From assembly GCA_963978545.1 (NCBI GenBank), contig OZ021721.1:109341366-109405365 (forward strand): a stretch of DNA of 64,000 nt, given 5' to 3'. Of this stretch, positions 14,201-24,123 are shown piece by piece (position 1 is the first letter of the stretch; each line of letters begins with the position of its first letter). The notes beneath the pieces were generated by a model. That model did no database searches. It was not told where the DNA came from and was given only the letters and a program-made list of their open reading frames with translations. The translations under genes were made by a program, and so were the position numbers. The DNA comes from Linyphia triangularis (lineage: Eukaryota; Arthropoda; Arachnida; Araneae; Linyphiidae).

Positions 14201-14351
14201 ATAGTGTTTTAATAATTTCAAAATGAAATATAATTTTAATTATGTATAGCTTTGAAAATTCCTAAATTGTTTCTAAGTATGTGAAAATATTTTTTTAATA
14301 TGTTTAGGTTCCACTCTTGGAGCACATGTGTCAGGGAGCAATCTTCCATAG
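1..14351 (+). CDS. NR2C-type nuclear receptor (TR2/TR4, Hr78-like), C-terminal ligand-binding domain, 5' partial
   Basis: Exons join as 1-28, 4443-4582, 7103-7240, 7391-7517, 12999-13135 and 14308-14351. Every intron is GT-AG and phases agree; 614 coding bases give 203 residues plus TAG. The product reads as the ligand-binding domain of NR2C receptors: SIPAFQ (helix 3), ELFTLGLAQCSQVMS, EYAYLKAMVLFSPDHPS, VEKFQDK, RLPALRSL, ITEELFFSGLIGN and IDSIIPYIL occur in the family order. Family members are nuclear orphan receptors that bind direct-repeat AGGTCA-type sites through a zinc-finger domain. That domain and the N-terminal part of the LBD lie upstream of this window. The protein ends QMGSTLGAHVSGSNLP, close to where vertebrate TR2/TR4 end. 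No frameshift or internal stop is seen, so the gene looks functional. Family assignment is secure; orthology to one named gene is inferred. Confidence 0.93.
29..803. other. Intron 1 of the NR2C gene, 5' part
   Basis: AT-rich intronic sequence with poly-T runs. No exon or repeat boundary is recognised before the fold-back element. Confidence 0.6.
804..3992. mobile_element. Large fold-back (palindromic) DNA element, about 3.2 kb, in intron 1
   Basis: Bases 804-2216 and 2547-3992 are long imperfect inverted copies of each other around a spacer of about 330 bp. Both outer ends read TTATTAAGAGCAAGATT inward. Matched segments include AGATGATAAAATCTGAAATT and ATGGAGAATATCATAAAAGA. By eye the arms are highly similar, with scattered substitutions and small indels. 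The spacer and arms carry decayed coding sequence (see the pseudogene entry). No clear target-site duplication was found. The superfamily is not recognised. Confidence 0.8.
1994..3145 (+). pseudogene. Decayed transposon gene inside the fold-back element (zinc finger, middle block, YIGK/WP-type block)
   Basis: Three + strand coding blocks lie in order. At 1994-2216 there is a C2H2-like start (MFCPEKNCSSTFKTAEDLSL then H; C-x4-C-x12-H, second His lost) and then KRMEAVTKQTNYEITA in another frame. A frame open from about 2190 to 2546 contains TPQTVASMMRNLTVDGKKKF and EYLTREQVMSHFHRMKG. At 2816-3145 there are FYIGKLIENFGDDVFQMEF and VKFIWPLLDVIDTV, resembling a YIGx..WP motif common in transposon-encoded invertebrate proteins. 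Because the arms are inverted, the right arm repeats the zinc-finger block on the minus strand (2522-2764). Frames are broken and no catalytic domain is recognised. Function is unassigned. Confidence 0.5.
4443..4582 (+). CDS. NR2C receptor exon, LBD helices 4-5
   Basis: Acceptor AACTAG precedes base 4443 and donor GTAAAT follows 4582. The 140-base exon carries 1 + 138 + 1 bases of codons. It encodes PEVQATLVRSCWSELFTLGL followed by AQCSQVMSVKTIF, the nuclear-receptor signature region of the LBD. Confidence 0.95.
4583..7102. other. Intron 2 of the NR2C gene
   Basis: AT-rich intron, 2.5 kb. It contains a short (ATT)n microsatellite around 7006-7035 and no recognisable exon. A 62-codon open frame at 5811-5999 has no recognised similarity and is most likely chance. 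Confidence 0.6.
7103..7240 (+). CDS. NR2C receptor exon, LBD middle
   Basis: Acceptor TTGTATAG precedes 7103 and donor GTGAGT follows 7240. The exon begins DRLSASRVKQVTDHICKLQD and contains the family motif EYAYLKAMVLFSP. It ends one base into the Asp codon completed by the next exon. Confidence 0.95.
7391..7517 (+). CDS. NR2C receptor exon, LBD
   Basis: Acceptor TTTTCAG precedes 7391 and donor GTACAT follows 7517. It encodes DHPSLPSARQVEKFQDKGYQ and a following segment ending FPKLLLR. A 150-bp intron separates it from the previous exon, the shortest intron in the gene here. Confidence 0.95.
7843..8097. repeat. Tandem duplication, unit about 132 bp, in the LINE 3' tail
   Basis: The block starting CAATATACAATAGTTACAGG occurs at 7843 and again at 7975. 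Both copies continue through AAAGTTGACACAGC and CAATCATACTGGAAAAA. Internally it is built from AATACAATATAC-like short repeats. An open frame translated through it is a repeat artefact. Confidence 0.85.
8144..8319 (+). mobile_element. tRNA-derived SINE, copy 1 (inserted in the LINE 3' tail)
   Basis: The head is tRNA-like with an A box TAGTGGTTAGCG (8160-8171) and a perfect B box GGTTCGAGTCC (8199-8209), followed by GTGTTAGGCATGGGTG. The body continues ATGTTTCGGCGCATTATAGC and GCTGACGGCGCCAGATAATC and ends in an AACC-rich tail. It is flanked by the 15-bp duplication AACCAAATATGGTAA at 8129-8143 and 8320-8334. The parental tRNA is uncertain. Confidence 0.93.
8335..8410. other. LINE 3' UTR between the SINE and the end of ORF2
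   Basis: Short AT-rich remnant of the CR1 3' UTR that continues the host LINE after the SINE insertion. Confidence 0.6.
8411..10665 (-). pseudogene. CR1 LINE ORF2 (endonuclease tail plus reverse transcriptase), broken
   Basis: The frame is open from 10665 to about 9950, then shifts in a poly-C tract (9938-9949). It continues through 9489, where a stop (TAA) interrupts T-R-stop-L-D-G. It runs on to 9132, has another stop, then shifts before the block at 8911-8522 (RSSDIILLLYRGLVWPYLEY and KVQHRATKIIQG) and shifts again before the C-terminus. Most conserved RT motifs survive, including PQGSVLG and FADD. At least four lesions make it inactive. In an intact element the product would reverse-transcribe its own RNA at a nicked target site. 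Confidence 0.85.
10673..11309. other. Intron 4 of the NR2C gene, between the LINE and SINE copy 2
   Basis: AT-rich intronic sequence with a short (GA)n run at 10742-10752 and a poly-T run at about 11180-11206. Nothing else is recognised. Confidence 0.6.
11324..11533 (+). mobile_element. tRNA-derived SINE, copy 2, with expanded tail
   Basis: Same family as the copy at 8144. A box is TAGTGGTTAGCATG and B box GGTTCGAGTCC, with the same body. The tail carries an 18-bp unit (CTGAAAACAACCAAAGAA) repeated twice plus a partial third. It is flanked by the perfect 14-bp duplication ATGAAAATCCCTGG at 11310-11323 and 11534-11547, in intron 4 of the receptor gene. Confidence 0.95.
11952..12888. mobile_element. 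TIR DNA transposon (TTAA-target type suspected), non-autonomous
   Basis: Perfect 15-bp terminal inverted repeats GGGGAGTTGGTACCC occupy 11952-11966 and 12874-12888. The left flank is TTAA and the right flank GTAA, consistent with a decayed TTAA target duplication. Subterminal GTACCTTTTTCTCAGAAA is mirrored on the other side. It has no coding capacity and hosts another element at 12363-12736. Confidence 0.8.
12363..12736. mobile_element. hAT-like MITE nested in the TIR element
   Basis: Perfect 12-bp TIRs CAGGGTTCCCAC start at 12363 and end at 12736, flanked by the 5-bp duplication GTATG (12358-12362 and 12737-12741). Subterminal repeats such as GTCATTGAAAGTCATT and CCTTAAAAGTCCTTAA occur. At 374 bp and without coding sequence it is a non-autonomous element. 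Confidence 0.85.
12999..13135 (+). CDS. NR2C receptor exon, LBD C-terminal helices
   Basis: Acceptor ATTACAG precedes 12999 and donor GTAAGA follows 13135. It encodes LPALRSLQPSITEELFFSGL and then IGNVQIDSIIPYILSMD, the most conserved C-terminal segment of the NR2C LBD. Confidence 0.95.
13136..14307. other. Intron 5 of the NR2C gene
   Basis: AT-rich intron. A Tc1-like sequence CAGTGCTGGCAAAAAAAATT begins near 13231, but no matching opposite end was found. Nothing else is recognised. Confidence 0.6.
14308..14351 (+). CDS. NR2C receptor terminal coding exon
   Basis: Acceptor TGTTTAG precedes 14308. The exon completes a Gly codon and adds STLGAHVSGSNLP before TAG at 14349-14351. A consensus donor GTAAGTA begins at 14354, two bases after the stop, so transcription probably continues into a spliced 3' UTR. 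No AATAAA is seen in the next several hundred bases. Confidence 0.85.
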
Positions 14352-14353
14352 TG

Positions 14354-17300
14354 GTAAGTAATTGTTTTATTTTATTTATCTTGTTTTTGAAAATTATCTT
14401 TGAAATTCAGTCCTATTTTATATCTTTCATTGCTTAGTTGATTTAATAATTTTCTATATTTCTTTTATTTTTGGAGTATTAAAATACTATATTTTTATAA
14501 TTTATATCAATCGGATTCTATGTGTTTGAAAGATGTTTAATAAGTAACCAAACAACTTATAATGTAATTTTCTACTTTTAATTTATCACAATGAGAGAGG
14601 AATTGCAAATAATTGCCCATTTTTAAAGCTAATTTTTAGCTATATAAGCTAATATAAAGATAAAAATCTCATTTTTACTCAACTTTTAATTTCATTTGTT
14701 TTTTACTAAGAATTTTTTTTTTAATGAAATATTCAATTAACTGAATGAAGTCTAGTCATAATTGATCTATATAATTAGCTCGAATGTAATATTAATTATC
14801 TTTCGCTATTTTCAAAATTATTAGTTTTGTTATTTTGAATATATTAGCAATGTGTATATTGATATGCATTTCACTGCTTTGATATATACAGTTGCATCAT
14901 TAATTGCCTAGCAAATATCGAAATGGTAATCCAATTCAGCACTCTTATTTTTGGCATAACAAAGCTCCATTATGTTTAAAATGTGTTTTATCTGGATTTT
15001 AGGGGTAGATATAAATATCTAACAGGTCATTAAAACATAGAACTTTCAATGGATTTGGCAGGAAAATGAGACTAAGGATTTTGTCCATTATTGCTCTACA
15101 ACAAAAATTGGAGAATACAAGAAATTTATCATTCTATAGAGCCTGAGTATTAGGGAGTATCAAAAAAAACTTTTTTTGGAAATTCAAAATTTCGAGTTGA
15201 TAAAAAGTTGTTACTATGCTCACATGTTTACCAAAAAAATTTTTAGCTCAATCGAAAAATATTTAGATCTCCCGGAATGGACCTGAAGTTTGATGTTTTT
15301 TGACAAAAACAGAGATTTTTAATTTTTTTTTAAACATAAATATAAAGCAAACTTTTATTTTTAAGAATAAAAATGTCGAGTTTATAATACGAATTAACAG
15401 TAATAAAAAAATTATATCTGCCATTTAATAATTAGGTCTCCTGGAATCTACATGAAAAACTTAACTTTTTTACAAAATACGGATATTTTTCCATTTTCAA
15501 CCCATTCTTTTGGTTAGTTTCAATTATTTTATTCATAGTTTAGGTATAGTATTACAGCATTTTTAAATATAGGGAATATCATTTTATGAAATGGCGTTTA
15601 CTAAACTCAAGTATTAATTCATAGCATTTCTGCACAACTCCACGTTGATTGGAGTCTCCAACCAACAAAGACTCTAGGTTTGAGACATGAAGGTAGCATT
15701 ACCGAAAATGAATTCAATGTCACAGGGTTTGAATGATGAAAGTGTACATGATAGTAAAATGCTTCTACCATGGGAATTATTATAAAGTTGAATTATTTCA
15801 GTGAAATAAGAACTGCCAGAAAATCTACTCTTTTTCTAGAGATTGTGACTGTAGAGCCAATCTCTATTAGAGTAGAAGCTCTATTATCAAGTGCTCTTTC
15901 GTGGGATTTAAATGTTGTAACACTAGAAAACCAGGCAGTGGTAATAGATAAATCGAAAGTTTTTCGTGAGTGGGTAAAATATCATTAAGGTATTAGTTCA
16001 ACTATTTTTCACTCGTATTTTCATTTTTCACTTTTTATATAATTGAAAGGATGAAGCAATAAGTATAAAAATTGTAAGTTGTAAATGTGGTCGCATAAAT
16101 AAACGAGAAGAACATGTATGTTTGGTATAAGAACTATATTCAACATATTTTGGACACTCAACTGCAAACATCTTATTTCACTGAAATAATTCAACTTTAT
16201 AATAATTCCCATGGTAGAAGCATTTTACTATCATGTACACTTTCATCATTCAAACCCTGTGACATTGAATTCATTTTCGGTAATGTTACCTTCATGTCTC
16301 AAACCTAGAGTCTTTGTTGGTTGGAGACTCCAATCAACGTGGAGTCGTGCAGAAATGATATGAATTAATACTTGAGTTTAGTAAACGCCATTTCATAAAA
16401 TGATATTCCCGATATTTAAAAATGCTGTAATACTATACCTAGACTATGAATAAAATAATTGAAACTAACCAAAAGAATGGGTTGAAAATGGAAAAATATC
16501 CGTATTTTGTAAAAAAGTTTTTTGTGTAGATTCAGGGAGATCTAAATATTAAATGGCAGATATAATTTTTTTATTACTGTTAATTAGTATTATAAACTCG
16601 ACATTTTTATTTTTGTTTAAAAAAAATTTTAAATCTTTGTTTTTGTCAAAAAACATCAGACTTCAGGTCCATTCCGGGAGACCTAAATATTTTTCGATTG
16701 AATTAAAAAAAATTTTGGTAAACATGTGACCATAGTGACAACTTTTTATCAACTTGAAATTTTGAATTTCCCAAATAAGTTTTTTTCGATACGTCTTACT
16801 GAGTATGTAGTATGCATGGCAAACTCACATATTGCATGTCCTTTAAAACTTTTTCAGTTTTCCATTATCATGAGCTTCTAAATTTTTTCATTTTTTTTTT
16901 CTTTTTTCAATTCTTAGAAGTTTTCTTTTGTTGTATTCTAAAGCTGAACATCTTACATTTCCTCAATTATTCCTTCTTCCTATATTTCTTTGGAAAATGT
17001 GTAACTTTAATTATTAATTCTAATATTTACTTTAACAGTTAGAAAGTACATAGCAGATTTTAGTTTTGAATTTGAAAGAGGGTAATCTCATCAAATTAGA
17101 TTTTAGTCTATGACAATGTTAAAATAACAACTTGTAATAGCAAAATGCTATTTTTACTTATTACAACCAATTTCATTAATAATATTAAAACTAGATTTTT
17201 AAATTGATCACTAAATTTAATTTTTTGAAACTTGTTTTATGTATCATATATATATAAAATGTGCTGCAATATATTTTATAAAAAATGCAGCAACACAGAT

Positions 17301-17817
17301 TTTGATCAAAATTGTGCTATAATTTTTCTTGTATTAAAAAAAAAAAATTCCTTAAACGCATGTTCTACCTTTGAAAGTGTATATCAAATGAAGATACTCT
17401 AGACCTAAGAATTTCACTGCAAAAGGAGGCTTTATTTTAGCATTTGGACGAACTTAACATTGACCTTTAAAAAGTAGAAAAATTATAATATTAGAATTAA
17501 ACAATTTTGTTCTCTTCAAAGGATTTTCTTTCATATTTATTTTTATCTTTACTTTAAACTAAAGACAAATTTTAAAATAATAAAATTTAGTTGTGTTGTC
17601 CCTAAGGGATACATATTGTATAAATAAGTTCTCTAAATGCAGATTTTCATTTGGTTTTTTGATTTCTTGATTTTGAAATTGTTTTTTCAATGTTCTACTT
17701 AACCTTTAAATCCATAATGAATAATAAACCCATCTGTAAATAAAGTAAAACTTTGTGATTTTGTAATTTATTTTTCTATTCCAATTTGAAAAATATATTT
17801 TTATTTCATTTTTTTAG
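14354..17817 (+). other. Putative 3' UTR intron of the NR2C gene
   Basis: Bounded by the donor GTAAGTA at 14354 and the acceptor TTTTTTTAG ending at 17817. It contains the second fold-back element (15141-16804); the remainder is AT-rich non-coding sequence. Confidence 0.45.
15141..16804. mobile_element. Second fold-back (palindromic) DNA element, 1.66 kb
   Basis: Arms 15141-15808 and 16168-16804 are inverted copies around a 359-bp spacer. Matched blocks include CATGGGAATTATTATAAAGT, TCTAGGTTTGAGACATGAAG and ATTTTTCGATTGA. The spacer continues an open frame from the left arm (15770-15988, starting MGIIIKLNYFSEIR) that has no recognised family. The same 14 residues start a minus-strand frame at 16212, because the arms mirror each other. 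No target-site duplication was identified. Confidence 0.8.
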
Positions 17818-19975
17818 ATGAACTAAAGTGACCTTTGTATAATGGAGACATTGGATTAAACTTATCTTCTTCTTTGTAAAAAAAAATATATTAGTTCAAC
17901 TTGATACAGCTTCATTATAGGAAAAGAAGACAAATTTTTGTATGCCCAGTTTTTAAGAAAGGATATTTTAGTAAATGGTATGTTTATGTCATACAGTAGG
18001 GGATGGGATGAGTAACCCCGATAGTTATTTCTAAAAATGAGTTTATTAGTATTATTCTTTTATTAGTGTTTTGTTTGAGTTTTATTTAAACTTTCAGAAT
18101 TTAAAAAAAAAAAAACTTATAAATTTTTTGCTCCATAGTACATTAAAAAATTTGTTTACATTTAAAAGGATCCCAACTGTAAGAAACCTATATTATCTGT
18201 ATAAAATATCTGTTATTTATATAATATTAATTAAAAATTGACCATTAAATAGTTTACATACAATCAAGATTGACAGTGCTCTAGACTATTGAAAGTTTTT
18301 GTAAATTGTGAAGCACAATTTTTAACAGACTTAATTTACTAACATTTTTAAGAGATTATTTAGAAACAAGACTTTTATACATGAAACGAGTACAGTTTAT
18401 TAAGCGTTCTTAATTTAATACCATTATAATTATTTTTCAAAAATAGTAGCCTGATCCTCTTTTGTTTATGGTCTGTAAAAACATTCCTTTTTTTAGAAAA
18501 AGTTCATTTGCACTTATTTGATATCAACATTTTGTTACCTATTTAAGTTTCATATTGATTTTTTCATTTAATTTCATTTAAAATCAGGTACTTAAAAAAC
18601 AGTCTATTATTTTCTGTTAGATAGTCTCTCAATTATGTTAAGTTTTTTATATTGGTTGTGTTTTTAAGCTAAAGTTATTGATATATTTATTTTGAGTTTA
18701 AACTTACGAACTTGTATTAGTAACATCTTTTGCGTCCAAAACAGTATACAAAACCCTGTGCAAAATAACATTCTGTTAGTACTTATAGAAAGTATTGTTT
18801 CTTGTGTTCATGTATTTCTTAAATCATTAGATTATTTATATTGAAAGATGTAATTTTGAACTTGATATTCATGTTTTCATAGAACATTCATTGAATACCA
18901 TGTGTACATAGCTTCGAATATCTTTAGGTGTATTTCAGCCATATTGAATTGGATACATTTTTAAAGAGTGTCAGTGAAATCCTATAAAACCATATTGTAA
19001 CTTTTATGGAAGTGTCATTATGGATATTGTTACCAAGAAAGATTGTATTTATGTTTTAGTGTTTACCAACTTTTCATTTGAATGAACTTATCTGCTGTAG
19101 AAACTTGCTTATTATCATATTTTTAGAGTAATAATGTGAACTCTATCATGTGTCTGTTTTTATTAAATCGTGTAAAGTGTTGGTTATGTAAAACATAACC
19201 TTGAAGCTCCTTTGGTGCTGCAGTATTCATTGTACAATATTAGATCTGTGATACTCTAATCCCCAATGTGATGTGATGTCATTTCTTAGGGTGTGTTCTG
19301 CACGATTGTGATTTATCCTGTTATAGTCTGATTATATGCATAATGGACATTGAAATACTTGGCTCAAAAGCTCTTTAAATTTGGTTGATTAACTGCAAAT
19401 TCCAAAGGAATTTTGACTGCTTTTTGCTGGAGTACTCTAGTCTTCTAAAAATAATGCAAAATGCCTTAATTGGAATATTGTGTATCTTTTTTTTCTTCTT
19501 TTTTTTTTAATGATGATATGGTGATTTTTTTTTATTTTTTTTTTAGTTGTGTGATTTTATCTTCGTTAAAATATTTCTTTTTAGTGTTTATTTTTAGCTA
19601 TCAATAAATTTAATTTATGAAATTATTATAAAAGATAATTATTTGTTAAATTATTTTTATTGTACACACAATACACTTTAAAATATTTTACTTTATATAC
19701 AAAATTATTTTTTTCATGATTTCTAATATATGTAAAAGTTTTATTGTTTTACACCTTGATCGTTAGCAATTTTTATTATTGATCTATGTTAAAAATATAA
19801 TTTAGCTATCAGAACTGATGAATGAACTCAATATAGAATGTTGTATTTGTGTGCAACTTGTACTAAAAGTTTTATTGCAATTCATTTACTCTGAAAATTA
19901 AATATTGTATGCTAAAAATTATTTTTCAACTGTACAAAAGTTTAGGTACAATAAAAGTGCCTTTCACAATTTAAA
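17818..19975 (+). other. Probable spliced 3' UTR exon of the NR2C gene
   Basis: A T-rich tract ending TTTTTTTAG precedes base 17818, the best acceptor seen downstream of the 14354 donor. The following 2.1 kb has no significant reading frame and is AT-rich. It carries candidate poly(A) signals AATAAA at 19603 and 19950. A Pumilio-type TGTACATA occurs near 18903. That this is the 3' UTR is inferred from position and signals, with no transcript evidence. Confidence 0.45.
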
Positions 19976-20614
19976 CACAAGTTATCCAAGGCATCTGTCT
20001 AAGGTTATCAGGAACCTATAGTTTAGACATTTGCTCATCCTATTTCATTGACTATTTATTTTTAGTATTCAGATAATCTGAATGAATTTGCCATTATCAT
20101 TTTACTTGTAAAATGCAATTTTAAAAACTCTGTGGGATCATGTAAAAAATGTTGTACGTATGAAGATTTATTTTCCTTTCTTGTTTAAAAATTGTAGTCA
20201 AAGTTTTTTTGTGGCAATGTGTTTTGTTGATCTCAAAATTGGGGTATTCTGATTTGTGAACTGTCTATACTATTAAGTGTTTTTGGTATTTAACCATGGC
20301 TAAAACAGCATTATTAAGATAACATTATAAGTTAAATTAAAAAAAAATATGTTTTGTATTTTACTAAATACTCAGTTACTTTTAATTTTGAGAAATGGTT
20401 TTATGTTAATTTATCACCAGAGGGGGGGGGGGGTAAGGTGGTTTAAAAATCTATTTTCCAATATAGGTATTCTTATAAACAATGTCTTCTAGAGGTCAAC
20501 GTTATGTCTATAAAAAAGAAAATATAATCAGTTTTATTTAGAAGTGATTTACTAGTTTACTATTCATACTCATTGGAATTCAAATATTTTAATTTTGAAG
20601 AAAAAAGTAACCAT

Positions 20615-20684
20615 GATTAATCTTACATCCGAGTTCCTAACTAAGGAAAATTCCTTAGTTAGGAACTCGGATGTAAGATTAATC
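20615..20684. repeat. Perfect 34-bp inverted repeat with a 2-base loop
   Basis: Bases 20615-20648 and 20651-20684 are exact reverse complements (arm starts GATTAATCTTACATCCGAGT) separated only by AA. Flanking CCA and TGG extend the stem past a one-base bulge. The loop is far too short for a canonical microRNA precursor. It could be a short palindromic MITE or a template-switch product. Confidence 0.95.
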
Positions 20685-20808
20685 TGGTTTTGTATTTATG
20701 TCCTAAGTATTACGATTTTTCCAAATTATTTGCTCTTCACTAAAGCTTCTTTTTTATCTAAGAAGAAAACTAGTTGACATATATATGTATATCCCAACCT
20801 AGTTAAAC

Positions 20809-20812
<4 letters not shown>

Positions 20813-20868
<56 letters not shown>
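20813..20868. repeat. (TA)n microsatellite
   Basis: About 28 uninterrupted TA dinucleotides. Confidence 0.98.
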
Positions 20869-20871
<3 letters not shown>

Positions 20872-23800
20872 ATTTTAAAATTACTTTTGCATCTTATTAT
20901 ACTCTTCAGAAACTGAAATGAGAAGTATTTTATAGCCATTCATTTCAATGTTACTTTACTTAAGGTTTTACTTAAACCTTACTTTTATTGATTTTAAAGA
21001 CGTGTTCAATTTATGCAAATTCTACCATTGGATTGAGCTATTTTATTTCACTGGAAAGTATTCTGTCTACTTTTGTATTAGAAGTTTAACACACAACAAC
21101 CTTTTTTGACATCTAACTTAAGGAAAAAGAAAAGTGTTTTTTTATTTATATGAAATTCAAATTAAGTTGTATTTACATAACCTACACCTGACCAACAAAA
21201 TTAATAACTGTTTTTTGGATTGTATCTAAATATTAATGCTGAACTAAAATAGTAATTCACAGATCCAAAAAGATCAAGTAACTATAAGAGTAAAGAACTG
21301 AAAAGGGTTTCTAAACTAACATCTTAGACTCCCCAATTATACCTTGTAATCAAACAAAAAATATTTTTTAACGGAATTATCAAGGTTAAAATGTTTTTTT
21401 TTTTTTTTTTGTAACTAGAACTCATGCCACCTCTTACCACTAACCATATCAATTCCCAGTCCTTTATTATTGAAATTAAATTACTGTGTGAAAATCCTTC
21501 TTTAGTCTTATTTATTAGTAGTATACATACAAATTTTGTCACACACACATTTTTCTCTGTATCTGAGCTGTCCTGTGTGTGTTAATAAAAATTTTTAATA
21601 ACTAGTAAATGGCCATTAAACATGCCCCTTTGAAGACTGAGGAGTATCGATCTTCTTTTGAAAATGCTAAGGATGCTGGGTTTGAATTCTAGGTGAGTTT
21701 GTATCTTCATCATCGTTTAGAAAAACATGTTCAGCTGTTGATTCCACATTGTATGGAATTTTAATAAACAAGTTACACATTAAGCATACAAAACTAAACC
21801 CAAACTATTCAACCTTCTATTAAAGTATAGTAGTTTTGATATTGAGCTAAATTTACTGTGATGTGTGAAAAATGTATTATTAAGCTCCTTCAATCCTTAC
21901 AAAATATAACGAATTTTGTTTATTATTTAAGCACAATTAAAATACTTTTTGATGTGATATTATTTCATTGTTATTTTTTGTATGTGTTAGGAGCTCATTA
22001 TAGTATTTTTTAAACACTGATCTTGAACTGTTAAAACTATTTTAACTAATAAATTTTGCTGCTGCTTGGCAACTATGGTACAAATATTAATTAATCTAAT
22101 ATACTCACTGACTAGATATTTCTTTAGAAAAATTCTACTTATGTAATTAGATGAGGTACAAAGAGAAAAAAAAGTCTAAAGCTTTAAATTAAAAACGCAA
22201 TTTTATACCGTTTTATTCTCTTTTAGAATTGTGCAGAACATTGTGCTGTTGTATGTATCTAAATATTCTTGTAAGCTGTAAAAATATCACTTGCATAGAT
22301 TGACCAAAATATTCTTAAAATTTTTCAGACTAATCTTCATTAAAAATAGACTTTCAGTTTTATTTTAGTATTAACTTGTATATAAACACACACAAAAAAC
22401 TTAATACAAGTGGAAGCTAAATTTTATTTATTAGTAATAAAATTTATATTTAAAAAATTATCCAACTTAAAACAAAAAGTAATTTTATTATTTTATGAGG
22501 AATTATTTTAAAATTGGGTCGGGATTACAATAATTTTTAGAATGCTCCATAAAATTGAGAGTTAGGCTATCATGCATAAACAAATTTGATTTTGGCATTT
22601 TGTCTGTGATTATATGTGATAATTATATTTTTATTAAATTATTTATAAAAAGGGATATCTTTAGAGTTACATTTAAATTTCAAATACAAAATTCATGTTC
22701 CCCCTTCTTGGCAACTTTTATCCATTATTTCTTTTACATTGTTAAATAATAAATGTAGTATATATTACTGTCTGGTATTTTATTTAAAATAGTAGCATTT
22801 CATATTTTTAAAAATTTCTTTTGTAGTATTATTGGTGATTTTTTTTTTTTATTTTTATTATTTCTTTCACAACTATGCTTTCTAATTTAAAAATGTGTAA
22901 ATGTAATGAATGTTAATAATTTATAAAGAACTGTATTAGGCTGCATTAAGACGAATGAAACAATTTCTACCTATTCAATTTGCTAAATATACAGAATTTA
23001 AATTTCCTTCATTAAAAGTATCTGAATTTAAAAATAAAAATTGTCAATTTAATAACTTTAAAACTTTATAATATTTATTTCAAGCAAACTGAGCATATAA
23101 TTTCATGTGCTAATTTCTAAATGATCTTAAAACTGATCTTAAACTTCTTTTTAAATATAACTATGTTTTTTACCAAAGAGCTAAGGCATGCATTCATCTA
23201 AATATGTAGGAATGAATATAGACTAGAAATTTGTTTTACAACTATTGAAAATATACAAGCTATTTTGACAGTAGCTTTAAACATGATGAAGGAATAACAA
23301 TGCTTTATCAAAGAAAAAATGTTTTAAATATTACTTTGTCACAATTATCATTAAAATTTCATTATCAACTTGTTTTATATAACTTAATCCATATGGCAGA
23401 AATATAACTAATTTAAGTTATTTTTATTCTTATTGAAAGTCTCATACTTGTAGATTTTCTGTATTTGAAATTTCAATTTTTTTCAGTTATGGTCTTAGTT
23501 TTAATAAGGATCTTGCAATATGTTGATCTCATGTAGATGTTTATGAGTGTTGTGTGTGTTAAACTGTTTCTGCTAATGGATTCTTAATGTAAAAAGTTTA
23601 ATATTTTTATTTTGTTATTGCGCCTAGAAATATTATGATTTCAAATGTTTATTTGGTTACTTTACTCATCCCTTTTATGTAGTGTTATATAAAAGCACAA
23701 ACTTCAGTATTTAGAAGTGTATCTCAGGTTTTATATATAAAACTCTAAATAAGAAATTGCTTTTTAAAATTTCACTGGTGAAAAGTTTTTCAAGCCTTGT

Positions 23801-24123
23801 CCATTTTTTCATTATAAGTTTGTGATAGTCTGTGAGACTATCTTTATAACTTTTCATCTGATCCCGGTTGCTGTGCGCTACAGCAAAAATGGTTGTATAC
23901 TAGATAATTTATATGATTCATAGCCTTGAAAATCAAGGATTAAATATATTTGAGTGATTTTCTTTGTGGATTGATTATTTTTGTTCACATAAACATAAAA
24001 CTGGCATTAACAAGTTAAAATAAGAAAAAAATATAAGGAGTAAAGTCAGTGATGTTAGTCAATTAATTTTCATTTTGATAAATAAAAAGTTTAACTCTTA
24101 ACAAACTATCTGTTTGTTTACAT

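Larger units (their letters stand above)
19976..24115. other. AT-rich intergenic sequence downstream of the NR2C gene
   Basis: No coding sequence is recognised. It contains a poly-G run at 20422-20433, the hairpin at 20615-20684 and a TA microsatellite at 20813-20868. Open frames of 60-75 codons at 20595, 21324 and 22555 show no family motifs. Confidence 0.6.

Noticed and set aside
20615..20684. microRNA precursor
   Set aside because: The two-base loop and perfectly paired 34-bp stem do not fit a canonical precursor.
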